In this document: piece by piece, positions 27,701 to 36,357 of the stretch
Layout of the letters: every line of letters starts with the position of its first letter
Numbering within the stretch: position 1 is the stretch's first letter
Source: Pseudochelatococcus sp050946405
GTDB lineage: Bacteria; Pseudomonadota; Alphaproteobacteria; Rhizobiales; Beijerinckiaceae
NCBI RefSeq assembly: GCF_050946405.1
Contig: NZ_JBMNUS010000013.1
Span: forward strand, 71,443 to 135,442
DNA length: 64,000 bases
Reading direction: 5' to 3'
The notes under the pieces: model-generated
What the model was told of the DNA's origin: nothing
Database searches by the model: none
Seen by the model: only the letters and a program-made list of their open reading frames with translations
Program-made: the position numbers and the translations under genes

Positions 27701-30700
27701 CCGTGGTGGTGGAGCCGGTGCAGAGCCGCGACCCGGCGGTGCAGCCGCGCGCCTTCCTGCACGAGTTGCGGGCGCTGACGGCGCAGGCGGGCGTCGCGCT
27801 CGTTTTCGACGAGACGATCACCGGCTTTCGCGTGCATCCCGGCGGGGCGCAACGCCATTTCGGCATCGAGGCCGATATCGTCACCTACGGCAAGGTCGTC
27901 GGCGGCGGCATGCCGATCGGCGTCGTCTCGGGAAGGCGGCATTATCTCGACGGCGTCGACGGCGGCGACTGGCAGTATGGCGACGATTCCGTTCCTTCCG
28001 CCCGCACCGCCTTCGTGGCCGGCACCTTCAACAACCATCCCCTGACGGCGGCGGCGGCGGAGGCGGTGCTGAAGCACCTCGCCGCCGAGGGGCCGCAGTT
28101 GCAGGAGCGGCTGAACGCCCGCACCGCCGCGATGTGCGCCGAGCTAGACGCCCTGTTCGCGGCCGAGGACGTGCCCGTCCGCATGGCGCATTTCAGCTCG
28201 CTGTTCCGTTTCGAGTTCGCCGGCGACACCGAGATCCTCAACTATCACCTGCTCAACAACGGCGTTTTCGTCTGGGAGGGGCGCAACTGCTTCCTCTCCA
28301 CCGCCCACAGCGACGACGACATCCGCTTCATCGTCGAGGCGGTGCGCAAGGGCATCGCGGAGATGCGGGCCGGCGGATGGCTGCCGCCGTCGCCGGGCCG
28401 CGCCGCGCCCGAGGCGCGCCAAGAGCATGGTGCGCGCGAGGAGGCAGGACCGGCGCCGCTCGGCCGGGGGCAGGGCGAGATGCTGGCGCTGCTCGAAGCG
28501 CGGCCGGAGGCGACGCTCGCCTATAACGAGATGGTGGCCTTCGCGCTCGACGGCCCGCTCGACCGGGAGGCGCTGCGCCGCGCCTTCGCCGGGCTCGTGC
28601 GGCGCCACGAGGCGCTGCGTTGCGCGGGCATCGACGAGACCGGCTGGCGCGCGGCGGCTCTTCCGCCCGCCGACCTGCCGGCGGAAGAGCCGGCCGAAGA
28701 AGGAGCGGTGATGGCGCGCCTGGCGCGCGAACTCGAAACGCCGTTCGATCTGCAACGCGGGCCGCTCATGCGCGCGCTGCTGCTGCGCCTTGCGCCGCAG
28801 CGGCATGTGGTGGCTTTCACCGTGCATCACATCGTCGCCGACGGCTGGTCGCTCGGCCTGATGGCGGGCGAACTCGCGGCGCTTTACGCCGCCGAACGGG
28901 CCGGCGTGGCGGCGGCGCTGCCGCCGGCCGAATCGTTCCGCGCCTTCGTCGCCTGGACGCAGGGCTTGGACGGCGGCGCGTCTCCGATGGCGGAAGACAG
29001 CGCGCCCGTCGTCCTGCCGGCCGCCGATTTCCCGCATCGCGCGTCCTTCCGCGGCGGGCGCGTCCACCGCCGCCTGTCGGCGGGCGGGCGGGAAGGCGAA
29101 GGCGTGTTCGATGCCGCGAGGCGTTTCGCGCGCGCGCATGACACAAGCCCGTTCACGGTGCTGCTCGCGGCCTATGCGCTGCTGCTCGGCCGCCTGTCGG
29201 ACCAGCGCCGGCTGACCATCGGCATTCCCGTCGCCGGCCATACGGAGGCCGGCTTGCCGGTGATGGTGGGGCAGGCGTCGGCGGTGCTGCCGCTGACGCT
29301 GGAACTCGATCCGCAAGCGGATTTCGCAGCCCTCGTTGCCCATGTGAAGGCGGCGCTGGCCGATGCCCGGCACGGCGTCGGCGGGCTCTTCACCGCGCAG
29401 GGCGGGCGGGGCACCGATGTCAACGTGCTGTTCAACCTCGACCGCGGTTTCCGGCTCGATTTCGAGGGATTGGGGCTGACGTGGATATCGCCTCCGGTCA
29501 GCCGGCCGAAAAAGGACCTGTTCCTCAACGTGCTGGAGCTGAACGGCGAAGCGCTGCTCGATCTCGATCATGACGGTGCGCTGGGCGATTCCGCCACGGC
29601 GGAGCGCTGGCTCGATTCCTTCCTGTCGCTGCTCGCCGAGGGGCTGCGCGCGCCCGCGACGCCGATCGCGCGCCTGCCGCTCTCCGCCGCTGACCGGGCG
29701 GCACAGGCGGATGATGTGCGCACGCGCGACGGCTTCGGCGCGCCGGCCGCCATCGGCACGGTCGCGCCGGTGGAGGCGCGCGACGATGCGGGGCTTTGGG
29801 CCGACACGGGGCGGCTCGGCCGGCTGCGGGCGGATGGCGGCGTCGAGGTGCTGGGCGAGGCGCGGCGTTTCCTGCGCACGCGCGGCGGCTGGCTCGATCT
29901 CGACCTTCCGGCGCGGGTGCTGCGGGAACACCCGGCGCTGGCCGATGCCGCCGTGATCGCGGAATCCGGCGGGCTGACCGCCTTCGTGACGCCGCGCGCG
30001 GGCGGGCAGGTCGACGGGCAGGCGCTCGCCGCCTATGCGGCGCTGCGGCTGCCGCCCGAGGCGCGGCCGGCCGCCTTCGTCGTGACGGATATCGCGCGCG
30101 ATGCCGGGGGGCGCGCCCTCCTGCGCGCCGATCACGGCGAGCGTCTCGCCACGCGCGCCCTCACGCCCGCCCGCACCGATGCGGAGAAGGCGGTCGCGGC
30201 GATCTGGGCCGAGGTTCTCGGGCTGGAGGAAGTCGGCGTCCTCGACAGCTTCTTCGACCTCGGCGGTCACAGCCTCAAGGCGCTCGCCATCCTCGCGCGC
30301 GTCGAGGCGCGGCTCGGGCGCACCGTGCGGCTGCGCGCCTTCTTCGAGGAGCCGACCGTGGCGGGGCTCGCGTCACGTCTGGGCGCGGGCGAGGCGCATG
30401 CCGTCATTCCGACCGCGGCACCGGCGGCGCATTATCCGGCGTCGAACGCGCAGGCGCGGCTGTGGATGCTCGACCGGATCGATCCCGGCCTTGCCGCCTA
30501 CAACATCGGCTTTTCGCTGCGCAGCGCCGCGCCTCTCGACGAAACCGCGCTGCGGATCGCGCTGGCGGGCCTCGCCGGGCGGCACGAGAGCCTGCGCACG
30601 GCGCTCATCGACCATGACGGCCTGCCGCGCCAGACGATCCTGCCCGCGTTGCAGCCCGAGCTGCGCATCGAGGATGCGGTGGGCGCGGACGCGGCGGCGC

Positions 30701-33700
30701 TCGTCGCGCGGGAGCGGGCCATCGCCGCCGAGCCCTTCGCGCTGGAGCGCGCGCCGCTCTGGCGGGCGGTGCTGCTGCGCGGGGGGCAAGGGGATATCGA
30801 GCCGGCGGGCGACCGTCTGGTGTTCGTGCTGCATCATGCCATTGCCGATGTGTGGTCGGTCGGCGTTTTCGTGCGGGATTTTCTGGCGTTGTACGCAGAG
30901 GCCGGCGGCGCACGGCTGCCGGCGCTGGCGCTGCAATACCGGGATTATGCGGTCTGGCAGGTGGGGCGGCCGGAGCCGCATCTTGACTGGTGGGTCGCGG
31001 CGCTGGCGGATGCGCCCCGGCTGGAGCTGCGGCCCGACCGGCCGCGCCCGCCGCTCAAGACCTTCAACGGCGATCATGTCGTTCTCGATGTGCCGGGGCC
31101 GGTCGCGGCGGCCCTCAAGGCGCTTGCCGCCGTCAACGGCGCGAGCGCGTTCACGGCGGTGGTCGCGGCGCTCTGCAACCTGCTGTGGGAAGAGACGGAG
31201 GCGCGCGACATCGTCATCGGCACGGTGACGGCGGGGCGCGACCATCCGGCGCTCGCGGACCAGATCGGTTTCTTCGTCAACACGCTGGCGCTGCGCGCGC
31301 GGGTGGCGCCGGAGGCGGGCTTCCTGCCGCTGCTCGCGGGCGTGCGCGATGCGCTGCTGGCGGCGGCCGAACATGGCGATACGCCGCTCGACCGGGTGGT
31401 CGAGGCGTTGAACCGCCCGCGCGATCCGGCGCGCAATCCGCTGTTCGAGGTCGTCGTGGTCATGGACGACCGCGAGGAGATCGACCGGCTGCTCGCCGGC
31501 ACCGGCTTCGCGCTCGCGGAAATCGACACGGCGACGGCGCAGTTCGACCTCACGCTTTATGTCACCGACGGCGCGGACGGCATCCGCATCAAGGCGACCT
31601 ACAATACCGACCTGTTCGACCGCGCCCGCATCGAGGGACTGATGGCGCGGCTGGCGGGGCTGATGGCGGGGGCGGCCGCCGATCCGGCGCGCGCGCTCGC
31701 CGCGCGGGCGCAGGGGGGCAGGGCGGCGCATGGTTCCGCGCCTGGCCAACGGCAAGGCTACGCGCCGTCGCGCCATCAGGAGCGGCTGTGGTTCGTGGAT
31801 CACTTCGAGCGCGGCGTGCTCTATCCGTCCGGGCCGACCTATTACAACATGCCGTTCGTGGTGCGCGTCGACGGCGCGGTCGATGCCGCGCGGCTCGCGG
31901 CTGCCGCTGCGGCGCTTGCGGCGCGGCATGAGGCGCTGCGCGCGGCGCTCGTCACGCAGGGCGACCGTCCGGCCGTCGAGGTCGCGGCGGCTGCGGCGCT
32001 GCCGGTTGCGGAGATTGCGGCGCCGGCGGGGGCGGGGCTTGCCGCAGTCGAGGAGGCGAGCCGCGCGGCCTTCGACCTCGATACGCCGCCGCTCGCCCGT
32101 CTGACGCTCTGCCGCGAGGCGGGGAGCGGCGCCTGCTGGCTCGCCCTGACGGTTCATCACGCCATGGGCGACCGGGCGGCGCTGCGCACGCTGGCGGAGG
32201 AACTCGCCCGCCTTTATGCCGACCCGGCCGCCGCCCTGCCGGAAATCCGCCCCTTCGGCGCGGCCCATGCGCTGCCGGAGCGGGCGGTGGAGGCCGGCCA
32301 TGAGGCGGATGCCGCCTATTGGCGCGAGGCGCTGGCGGGCGTTTCCGCGCTCGTGCTGCCGACGGACCGGCCCCGCCCCGCGATCCACACCTTCACGGCG
32401 GGCCGCGTCGCGGGGCGGCTCGACGCGGCGCTGCGCGGGCGGATCGACGCGCTGGCGGCGGCGCTCGGCGTGAGCCGGGCGGATGTGCTGCGCGCCGGTT
32501 ATCAGGCGTTGCTGCATCGTCTTTCCGGCCAGCGGGATGTCGTCATCGGCGAGACCGTGCAGCCGCCGCAACCGGCGCGGACGGTCGGGCCGCTCGCCAA
32601 TCTCCTGCCCTTGCGGCTCGACGTGGAGGCCGGCGAGGGCTTTGCCGCGCTGGTGCGGCGCGCGGCGGCGCGGCGGCAGGCGGATGCGGCGCATGGCGCG
32701 ATCCCCTTCGATCTGCTGGTGCTGGCGGTGAAGCCGCGCAACGACATGAGCCGCACGGCGCTGTTCGATGTGCTGTTCCACCATGAGAATGCGACCGCCG
32801 CCCTGCCGGCCGGGTGGGCGGCGGTCGACACCGGGCTCGGCTGGGGCAAGTACGATTTCGTGCTGTCCGTGGTGCCGGATGGCGACGGGCTGGCGGTGAG
32901 CCTCGTCTACAACCGCGACCTTTTCGACGCCGCCAGCGCGCAGGCCGTCCACGCGCGCTACGGGCAACTGCTGGCGGCGGCGCTGGCGCAGCCGGAGCGG
33001 CCGCTGTCTGCGCTCGACATCATGCTGCCGGGAGAGCGCGCGGCGCTGCTGGCCGAAGCCGGCGAGGTGGCCGATTACCCGCGCGGCCTCACGCTCACGG
33101 CGCGTTTCGAGGAGATGGCGGCGCGCCACGGGGCGCGCATCGCCGTCACCGACACCGACGGGGAACTGACCTATGCGGCGCTCGACGCGCGCGCCAACCG
33201 GCTGGCGCATCGCCTGCGCGCGCTCGGCGCGGGACCGGAGGCGCTGGTCGGGCTGTTCGTGGGGCGCACCTGGCGCATTCCCGCTGGCATTCTCGGCATT
33301 CTCAAGGCGGGCGCGGGCTATGTGCCGATCGATCCCGCCTATCCCGACGAGCGCATCCGCTTCATGGTGGCGGATTCGGGCATGCGGCTCATCGTCACCG
33401 ACGCTGAAAACGCGGCGGCGGCGCACCGCCTCGGCATTGCTACGGTGGTGATCGATGATCTGGCGGAGGACCTGCCCGTCGCGGCGACACCCGAAAATGC
33501 CGCGCCCGAAAATGCTGCGCCCGAGAACGTCGCTTACGTCATCTACACGTCCGGTTCCACCGGCATGCCCAAGGGCTGCGTCATCGAGCACCGCAACGTC
33601 ATCCAGCTCTTCTTCCACGAGGGGCGGCCGTTCGCCTTCGGGCCGGATGACGTGTGGAGCCTGTTCCACTCCGCCTGTTTCGACTTCTCGACGTGGGAGA

Positions 33701-36354
33701 TCTACGGCGCGCTGCTCTTCGGCGGCCGGCTCGTCGTCGTGCCGCAGGCGCTGACGCGTGAGCCCGCCGCCTTTCTGGAACTCGTCGCCCGCGAGGGGGT
33801 GACGGTGCTGAGCCAGACGCCGACCGCCTTTTACGGGCTGATCGAGGCGGCCCGGCAGCGCCCCGGCCTGCATCTTGCGCTGCGCGAGATCGTCTTCGGC
33901 GGGGAAGCGCTGGCGCCGGCCCGGCTTGCCCCGTGGCGGGCGCTCCACCCGGCCGCGCGCCTCGTCAACATGTACGGCATCACCGAAACGACGGTGCATG
34001 TGACGTTCAGGGAGATCGGCGACGCCGAGATCGCGGAGGGCCGCAGCGTCATCGGCCGGCCGCTGCCGTCCTGCGGCGTGTTGCTCGTCGGCCCCGATCT
34101 CGCGCCCTGCCCGCGGGGCGTGGCCGGCGAGATCGTGGTCGCGGGCCACGGCGTCGCCCGCCGCTACCTGAACCGGCCGGAACTCACGGCGGAGCGCTTC
34201 ATCGCGCACCCGGACCTGCCCGGCGGGCGCGTCTACCGCTCCGGCGATCTCGGCCGGATCGGGCTTGACGGCGAGCTGGTCTATCTCGGCCGCATGGACG
34301 ATCAGGTCAAGATACGCGGCTTTCGCATCGAGCCTGGCGAGATCGAGCGCCGGCTGGTCGCGCATCCCGCGATCCGCGATGCGGCCGTTCTCGCCGAGGG
34401 CGGCGAGGGCGGCGAGGGCGCGGCGGGCGAGAGCCTCTGCGCCTGTGTCGTCACCGATGCGCCGCCCGGCCGCGAGGAGCTGTTTCACTATCTGGCGGAC
34501 AAGCTGCCCGACTACATGATTCCGTCGCGCTTCCTGCGCGTGGCGCGCATCCCGCTCACGGCCAACGGCAAGGCGGACCGCCGGCGGCTCGCGGCGGAGG
34601 GCGGCGAGGCGATCGGCGCGGGGGGCGGCGCGGAGGAAGGCCGGGCGCCGCGAACGCCACTGCAAAAGGCGGTGGCGCGCATCTGGTGCGAGGTGCTGGG
34701 CGTGCCGCAGGTGGGGCTCGACGACAATTTCTTCGCGCTCGGCGGCCATAGCCTCAAGGCCAATCAGGTCGTGGTGCGCATCCGCCAGCGCCTCGGCGGC
34801 AGTCTCGACCTGCGCGATTTCTTCAGCGCGCAGACGCTCGCCGTGCTGGTCGAGCTGATCGAGCGGCGCGGGCTCGGCGCGGCGGGCACTATTGCCCCGG
34901 CGCCGTCCGCGCCCGACTATCCGCTCTCCTTCGCGCAGCGCCGGCTGTGGCTGGTGCAGAACATGAACCCCGATAGGGTGGCCTACAACATGGCCGGCGC
35001 CTTCGTCGTGGAGGGGGCCGTCGACCGGGAGCGGCTGGCGGCGGCGTTCCGGGCGCTGGCGGTGCGCCACGAGATCCTGCGCACGCGCTTCGTCTCGCGC
35101 CACGGCGAGCCCCGGCAGGTGGTGGATGCCGGCATCGACGGGCATATGGCGGTGTTCGAGGCCGGCCATGACGCGGGAAGCGGCGGGATGGCGGCCGTGG
35201 AGCGGCTGCTCGCGGCGGAGCTTCGCCATGTCTTCGATCTCGCGCGCGGGCCGCTGGCGCGGGTGCATCTGGCGGAGCTGCCCGTCAAAGGGCACGGCGG
35301 CTGCGCCATCATCATCAACCTGCATCATATCGTCTCCGACGGCTGGTCGGTGACGGTCATGCTGCGCGAGCTGGAGGCGCTCTACCGCGCGGCGCTGGCT
35401 GCGCCGCAGGCGACGCCGGCGGAGATCGCGGCGCGGGCCGGGCTGCCGGCGCTGCCGGTCCAGTACCGGGACTATGCCTTGTGGCAGCACGGCGAGGCGG
35501 CGGGCGAAGGGTTGCGGGCGGCCCGCTCCTACTGGCTCGCCCGCTTCGAGGACGAGGCGCCGGCGCTGGAACTGCCGGCCGACCGGCCGCGTCCGCATAC
35601 GCCCGGCGGGGCCGGCGCCATCGTGCATGCCGTGCTCGACGAGGAACTGACGCAGGCGCTGAGGGACCTCGCGCGCCGCCACGACATGAGCCTGTTCGGC
35701 GTGCTCGCCGCGCTCGTGCGGGTGCAGCTCGCGCTCCTGTCGGGGCAGGACGACATCACCATCGGCACGCCGGTCGCCGGCCGCAACCTGCTGGAGCTGG
35801 AGGGGCAGATCGGCTTCTACCTCAACCTGCTGGCGCTGCGCGGCCGCATCGGGCCGCAGGATGCCTTCGGCGATGTCCTGAAGGCGGAGCGCACCCTGGT
35901 GCTCGACGCCTTCGCCCATGAAGCCTGTCCGTTCGACCTCCTGGTCGGGGAGCTGGGCGTCACGCCGGAGCGCGGCCGCCATCCGCTTTTCGACGTGCTG
36001 ATCATTCTCCAGAACAACGAGCCCGTGCGCCTCGACCTTGCCGGGAGCCGGGGCGCGCCGCTGCGCGATACCAGCATCAGCGCCAAATACGATCTCAACT
36101 ATATGTTCGAGGACCGGCCGGCGCTCGAACTGCTGCTGGAATACGCGGCGGATCTTTTCGATGCGGACACGGCCCGCCGCATCGCCGGGGATTTCGTCGC
36201 CCTCGCGCGGGCGGTCGCCGCCGATCCCTCCATCGGCGTCGACAGCCTGCGGGATCGCATGCAGCGGGCCGTGCCGCCGCCGGATGCGCCAGCGGCGGAT
36301 GTGCTGGCGCATGACGCGGCGCATGGTGCGGCTTTTGCCGATGACGGGTGGTGA
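21763..36354 (+). CDS. Hybrid acyl-ligase/PKS/aminotransferase/NRPS, 4863 aa
   Basis: Starts a lipopeptide assembly line. Order by residue: acyl-AMP ligase (~10-570; SSGSTGAPKG near 183, WMPLTHDFGLIWFH as in iturin/mycosubtilin ligases); ACP (Ser636); KS (Cys860, His993, His1031); AT (Ser1297 in GHSAGE; HAFH at 1404, malonyl type); ACP (Ser1628); class III aminotransferase (Lys2044); C (HHIVADG, 2355); stump of an A domain (~2678-2800); PCP (Ser2837); C (HHAIADV, 3024); C (HHAMGDR, 3465); A (pocket read as DFWSVGMVH, Thr-like); PCP (Ser4330); C (HHIVSDG, 4521). No KR, DH or ER. Expected action: load a fatty acid, extend by malonate, transaminate the beta-keto group to a beta-amine, then add residues. 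The terminal C must work with the A-PCP opening the next synthetase. The ATG at 21763 is chosen because the ligase domain begins there. The asnB gene follows 3 bp after the stop. Confidence 0.93.
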   Translation: MCSFKAPSTLNDALVSNAGVSEIGVAGIGDPPRGVTFFGADRQLTHVSYAQLLDRSRRWLWHLTQGGVRPGDEVLIVTDDLPLFTTVFWACVLGGIVAVPVSTPTNDEGALKIARIRGVLRRPWIVSDARVHARLAAVADGIAPERTACAGERSIAVPGVVLDCPAAPVASVAASDVAFIQFSSGSTGAPKGVIVTHANLIANCTAILKGILANAPGENGEAARLLSWMPLTHDFGLIWFHILPTVFGLDHGLVPTKLFVRNPLVWMQAASDMKASVLGGPNFSYRHFLKHFDAGKPRDWDLSPVRVIANGAEPISCELAEEFTAALAPCGLDRGAMTAAYGLAEGTLVVSMAQPGAGLGRISVDRNRVNPGERVAPLDEGDDAAVSFADVGTPLDCVSLRVVDEAGLPCADDVVGRLQITGASVTAGYYNDDEATRAAFTADGWLDTGDLGFMRAGRLVVTGRRKDVIIVNGVNYYPQDIERVAGEAEGLDLNMVVAGAIPRGVLGEDREGVVLFVLFRREVERFLPLAREVRDRVLREIGIPVDRVIPVARIAKTTSGKVQRFQMVGQFVAGAFDEALRALDAADAAEGAALRRAWERGDEAALVAELAAWGARIVPGGALDPGRPLMESGFTSLRLVELMRRIGRALSLDLPVTLAFEQPTLAALAGALVRLRSADAAPAEAPRAAPAAERARIGITGLACRLPGGVESPAGFWRLLEGGVDATAPVAPGRWPAYDASLTVTDRGGYLADIETFPARFFNLTQVEADAVDPQQRLLLMTAWEALEHAGIDPLSLKGSRTGVFVGISPGDYVQAQARAGRLDAIGPHAFLGSATSVAAGRIAYVLGLEGPALAVDTACSSALAALHLAVRALRAGECDRALVAGVNLILGPEMHVGLSRMNALSPAGRCRAFDAAADGYARGEGCVTLVLERLDAGDAPRPLALVRGTGLNHDGASNGLTAPNGAAQRAVIAAALADAGLAPADVDYVEAHGTGTPLGDPIEAMALAEAYGAGRDGELRVGSVKTNIGHLEAAAGLAGLAKAVLALRHGSLPASLHFETPNPLIPWPQLPLRVVDRAEPWPAVAGRVRRAGVSAFGMSGTNAHVIIEEAPPAPVPAHDDARATVLPVSARTPEECAALAERYAAALERADSGRMHDLARTAACGRAAMAHRLAVTGRDPAELAAKLRAKAAAGAGRPDAGAPVVFLLPGQGAHAPEAVRALHARERVFRETLDAADAALEGFLDRRLTDLLLSPEGAPLLGRTAYNQPATVAVSLAVAAMLRAFGVRPDAVIGHSAGEIAAAALAGMLDLPTAVRFAAARGAAMQALDGGAMIAVRAPAQTINDVIAQTLARVEGVGVAAWNAPARVTLSGPREAVARAAAVLREAGARVAELRVAELDVSHAFHSPMMDGALAPIRELAAGLTVSAATGRMISTLTGGPVDAGALRDPAYWARQAREPVAFAAAVSAVGGDAPDRVDPVLIDLGARPVLAPLAAEVLPQARCLAVCDARRPDERLIETLGELFEAGRPVAWPAVFAERPGRLAEAPTYPFIGKTRVLPTAGADSRAGEAQAAGRAEALPVPAATAPVAGREAVAHVIRSVLRGVAGLQPEEVAGDATWFSLGLDSLLIVQLQQALAREYAIDLPLAAVMENGDTLDRLVTLVVERLPRVAQAPVEAPVMETPAAAAAGGEGVEGLLARQIDAMSALFSQQLALLQGGVRPAVSTPAAIPDVAVAGPAPAAPKREIKGLFKALPARREQANPAQEAHVRRLAAAFNARTRSSKEHTAAYRGVYANPRAVIGFRPEWKELNYPLHVERAEGPYVWDIDGHRYVDITMGFGVTLFGHNPPFVREALAAELAAGFPVGPQSARAGRVAAMISAMTGVERVALFTTGSEAVMVALRLARAKTGRRKIVTFVNSYHGTFDGVLAVGWTEGARVTTMPVSEGTPQGMVDDVIVLRYGDPAALDVIRQHLAELAAVVVEPVQSRDPAVQPRAFLHELRALTAQAGVALVFDETITGFRVHPGGAQRHFGIEADIVTYGKVVGGGMPIGVVSGRRHYLDGVDGGDWQYGDDSVPSARTAFVAGTFNNHPLTAAAAEAVLKHLAAEGPQLQERLNARTAAMCAELDALFAAEDVPVRMAHFSSLFRFEFAGDTEILNYHLLNNGVFVWEGRNCFLSTAHSDDDIRFIVEAVRKGIAEMRAGGWLPPSPGRAAPEARQEHGAREEAGPAPLGRGQGEMLALLEARPEATLAYNEMVAFALDGPLDREALRRAFAGLVRRHEALRCAGIDETGWRAAALPPADLPAEEPAEEGAVMARLARELETPFDLQRGPLMRALLLRLAPQRHVVAFTVHHIVADGWSLGLMAGELAALYAAERAGVAAALPPAESFRAFVAWTQGLDGGASPMAEDSAPVVLPAADFPHRASFRGGRVHRRLSAGGREGEGVFDAARRFARAHDTSPFTVLLAAYALLLGRLSDQRRLTIGIPVAGHTEAGLPVMVGQASAVLPLTLELDPQADFAALVAHVKAALADARHGVGGLFTAQGGRGTDVNVLFNLDRGFRLDFEGLGLTWISPPVSRPKKDLFLNVLELNGEALLDLDHDGALGDSATAERWLDSFLSLLAEGLRAPATPIARLPLSAADRAAQADDVRTRDGFGAPAAIGTVAPVEARDDAGLWADTGRLGRLRADGGVEVLGEARRFLRTRGGWLDLDLPARVLREHPALADAAVIAESGGLTAFVTPRAGGQVDGQALAAYAALRLPPEARPAAFVVTDIARDAGGRALLRADHGERLATRALTPARTDAEKAVAAIWAEVLGLEEVGVLDSFFDLGGHSLKALAILARVEARLGRTVRLRAFFEEPTVAGLASRLGAGEAHAVIPTAAPAAHYPASNAQARLWMLDRIDPGLAAYNIGFSLRSAAPLDETALRIALAGLAGRHESLRTALIDHDGLPRQTILPALQPELRIEDAVGADAAALVARERAIAAEPFALERAPLWRAVLLRGGQGDIEPAGDRLVFVLHHAIADVWSVGVFVRDFLALYAEAGGARLPALALQYRDYAVWQVGRPEPHLDWWVAALADAPRLELRPDRPRPPLKTFNGDHVVLDVPGPVAAALKALAAVNGASAFTAVVAALCNLLWEETEARDIVIGTVTAGRDHPALADQIGFFVNTLALRARVAPEAGFLPLLAGVRDALLAAAEHGDTPLDRVVEALNRPRDPARNPLFEVVVVMDDREEIDRLLAGTGFALAEIDTATAQFDLTLYVTDGADGIRIKATYNTDLFDRARIEGLMARLAGLMAGAAADPARALAARAQGGRAAHGSAPGQRQGYAPSRHQERLWFVDHFERGVLYPSGPTYYNMPFVVRVDGAVDAARLAAAAAALAARHEALRAALVTQGDRPAVEVAAAAALPVAEIAAPAGAGLAAVEEASRAAFDLDTPPLARLTLCREAGSGACWLALTVHHAMGDRAALRTLAEELARLYADPAAALPEIRPFGAAHALPERAVEAGHEADAAYWREALAGVSALVLPTDRPRPAIHTFTAGRVAGRLDAALRGRIDALAAALGVSRADVLRAGYQALLHRLSGQRDVVIGETVQPPQPARTVGPLANLLPLRLDVEAGEGFAALVRRAAARRQADAAHGAIPFDLLVLAVKPRNDMSRTALFDVLFHHENATAALPAGWAAVDTGLGWGKYDFVLSVVPDGDGLAVSLVYNRDLFDAASAQAVHARYGQLLAAALAQPERPLSALDIMLPGERAALLAEAGEVADYPRGLTLTARFEEMAARHGARIAVTDTDGELTYAALDARANRLAHRLRALGAGPEALVGLFVGRTWRIPAGILGILKAGAGYVPIDPAYPDERIRFMVADSGMRLIVTDAENAAAAHRLGIATVVIDDLAEDLPVAATPENAAPENAAPENVAYVIYTSGSTGMPKGCVIEHRNVIQLFFHEGRPFAFGPDDVWSLFHSACFDFSTWEIYGALLFGGRLVVVPQALTREPAAFLELVAREGVTVLSQTPTAFYGLIEAARQRPGLHLALREIVFGGEALAPARLAPWRALHPAARLVNMYGITETTVHVTFREIGDAEIAEGRSVIGRPLPSCGVLLVGPDLAPCPRGVAGEIVVAGHGVARRYLNRPELTAERFIAHPDLPGGRVYRSGDLGRIGLDGELVYLGRMDDQVKIRGFRIEPGEIERRLVAHPAIRDAAVLAEGGEGGEGAAGESLCACVVTDAPPGREELFHYLADKLPDYMIPSRFLRVARIPLTANGKADRRRLAAEGGEAIGAGGGAEEGRAPRTPLQKAVARIWCEVLGVPQVGLDDNFFALGGHSLKANQVVVRIRQRLGGSLDLRDFFSAQTLAVLVELIERRGLGAAGTIAPAPSAPDYPLSFAQRRLWLVQNMNPDRVAYNMAGAFVVEGAVDRERLAAAFRALAVRHEILRTRFVSRHGEPRQVVDAGIDGHMAVFEAGHDAGSGGMAAVERLLAAELRHVFDLARGPLARVHLAELPVKGHGGCAIIINLHHIVSDGWSVTVMLRELEALYRAALAAPQATPAEIAARAGLPALPVQYRDYALWQHGEAAGEGLRAARSYWLARFEDEAPALELPADRPRPHTPGGAGAIVHAVLDEELTQALRDLARRHDMSLFGVLAALVRVQLALLSGQDDITIGTPVAGRNLLELEGQIGFYLNLLALRGRIGPQDAFGDVLKAERTLVLDAFAHEACPFDLLVGELGVTPERGRHPLFDVLIILQNNEPVRLDLAGSRGAPLRDTSISAKYDLNYMFEDRPALELLLEYAADLFDADTARRIAGDFVALARAVAADPSIGVDSLRDRMQRAVPPPDAPAADVLAHDAAHGAAFADDGW
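29790..30150 (+). other. Adenylation-domain remnant inside the hybrid synthetase
   Basis: Between the first C domain and the first PCP only ~115-120 residues remain where an A domain of ~500 is expected. They align with the small C-terminal subdomain: WADTGRLGRLRADGG matches motif A7, and PEARPAAFVVTDIARDAGG the A9/A10 region. The A3 phosphate loop, A5 and substrate pocket are absent, and the catalytic Lys of A10 (NGKxDR) is replaced in DAGGRALLR. This stump cannot adenylate. Confidence 0.75.
33490..33528 (+). repeat. 15-bp tandem repeat within the Thr-type A domain
   Basis: Two full copies and a partial third of a 15-nt unit encode PENAA PENAA PEN, just before the A3 core (YVIYTSGSTGMPKG). 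It sits in a surface linker and keeps the frame. Confidence 0.7.
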
Positions 36355-36357
36355 GCC

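Noticed and set aside
29790..30150. Frameshifted or mis-assembled A domain
   Set aside because: The frame is continuous through C, stump and PCP with normal codon use, and the neighbouring frames carry no missing A-domain motifs. An assembly collapse cannot be fully excluded without reads.
21763..36354. Heterocyclisation (Cy) domain as explanation of the tandem C domains
   Set aside because: Both have HHxxxD motifs, not the DxxxxD of Cy domains.
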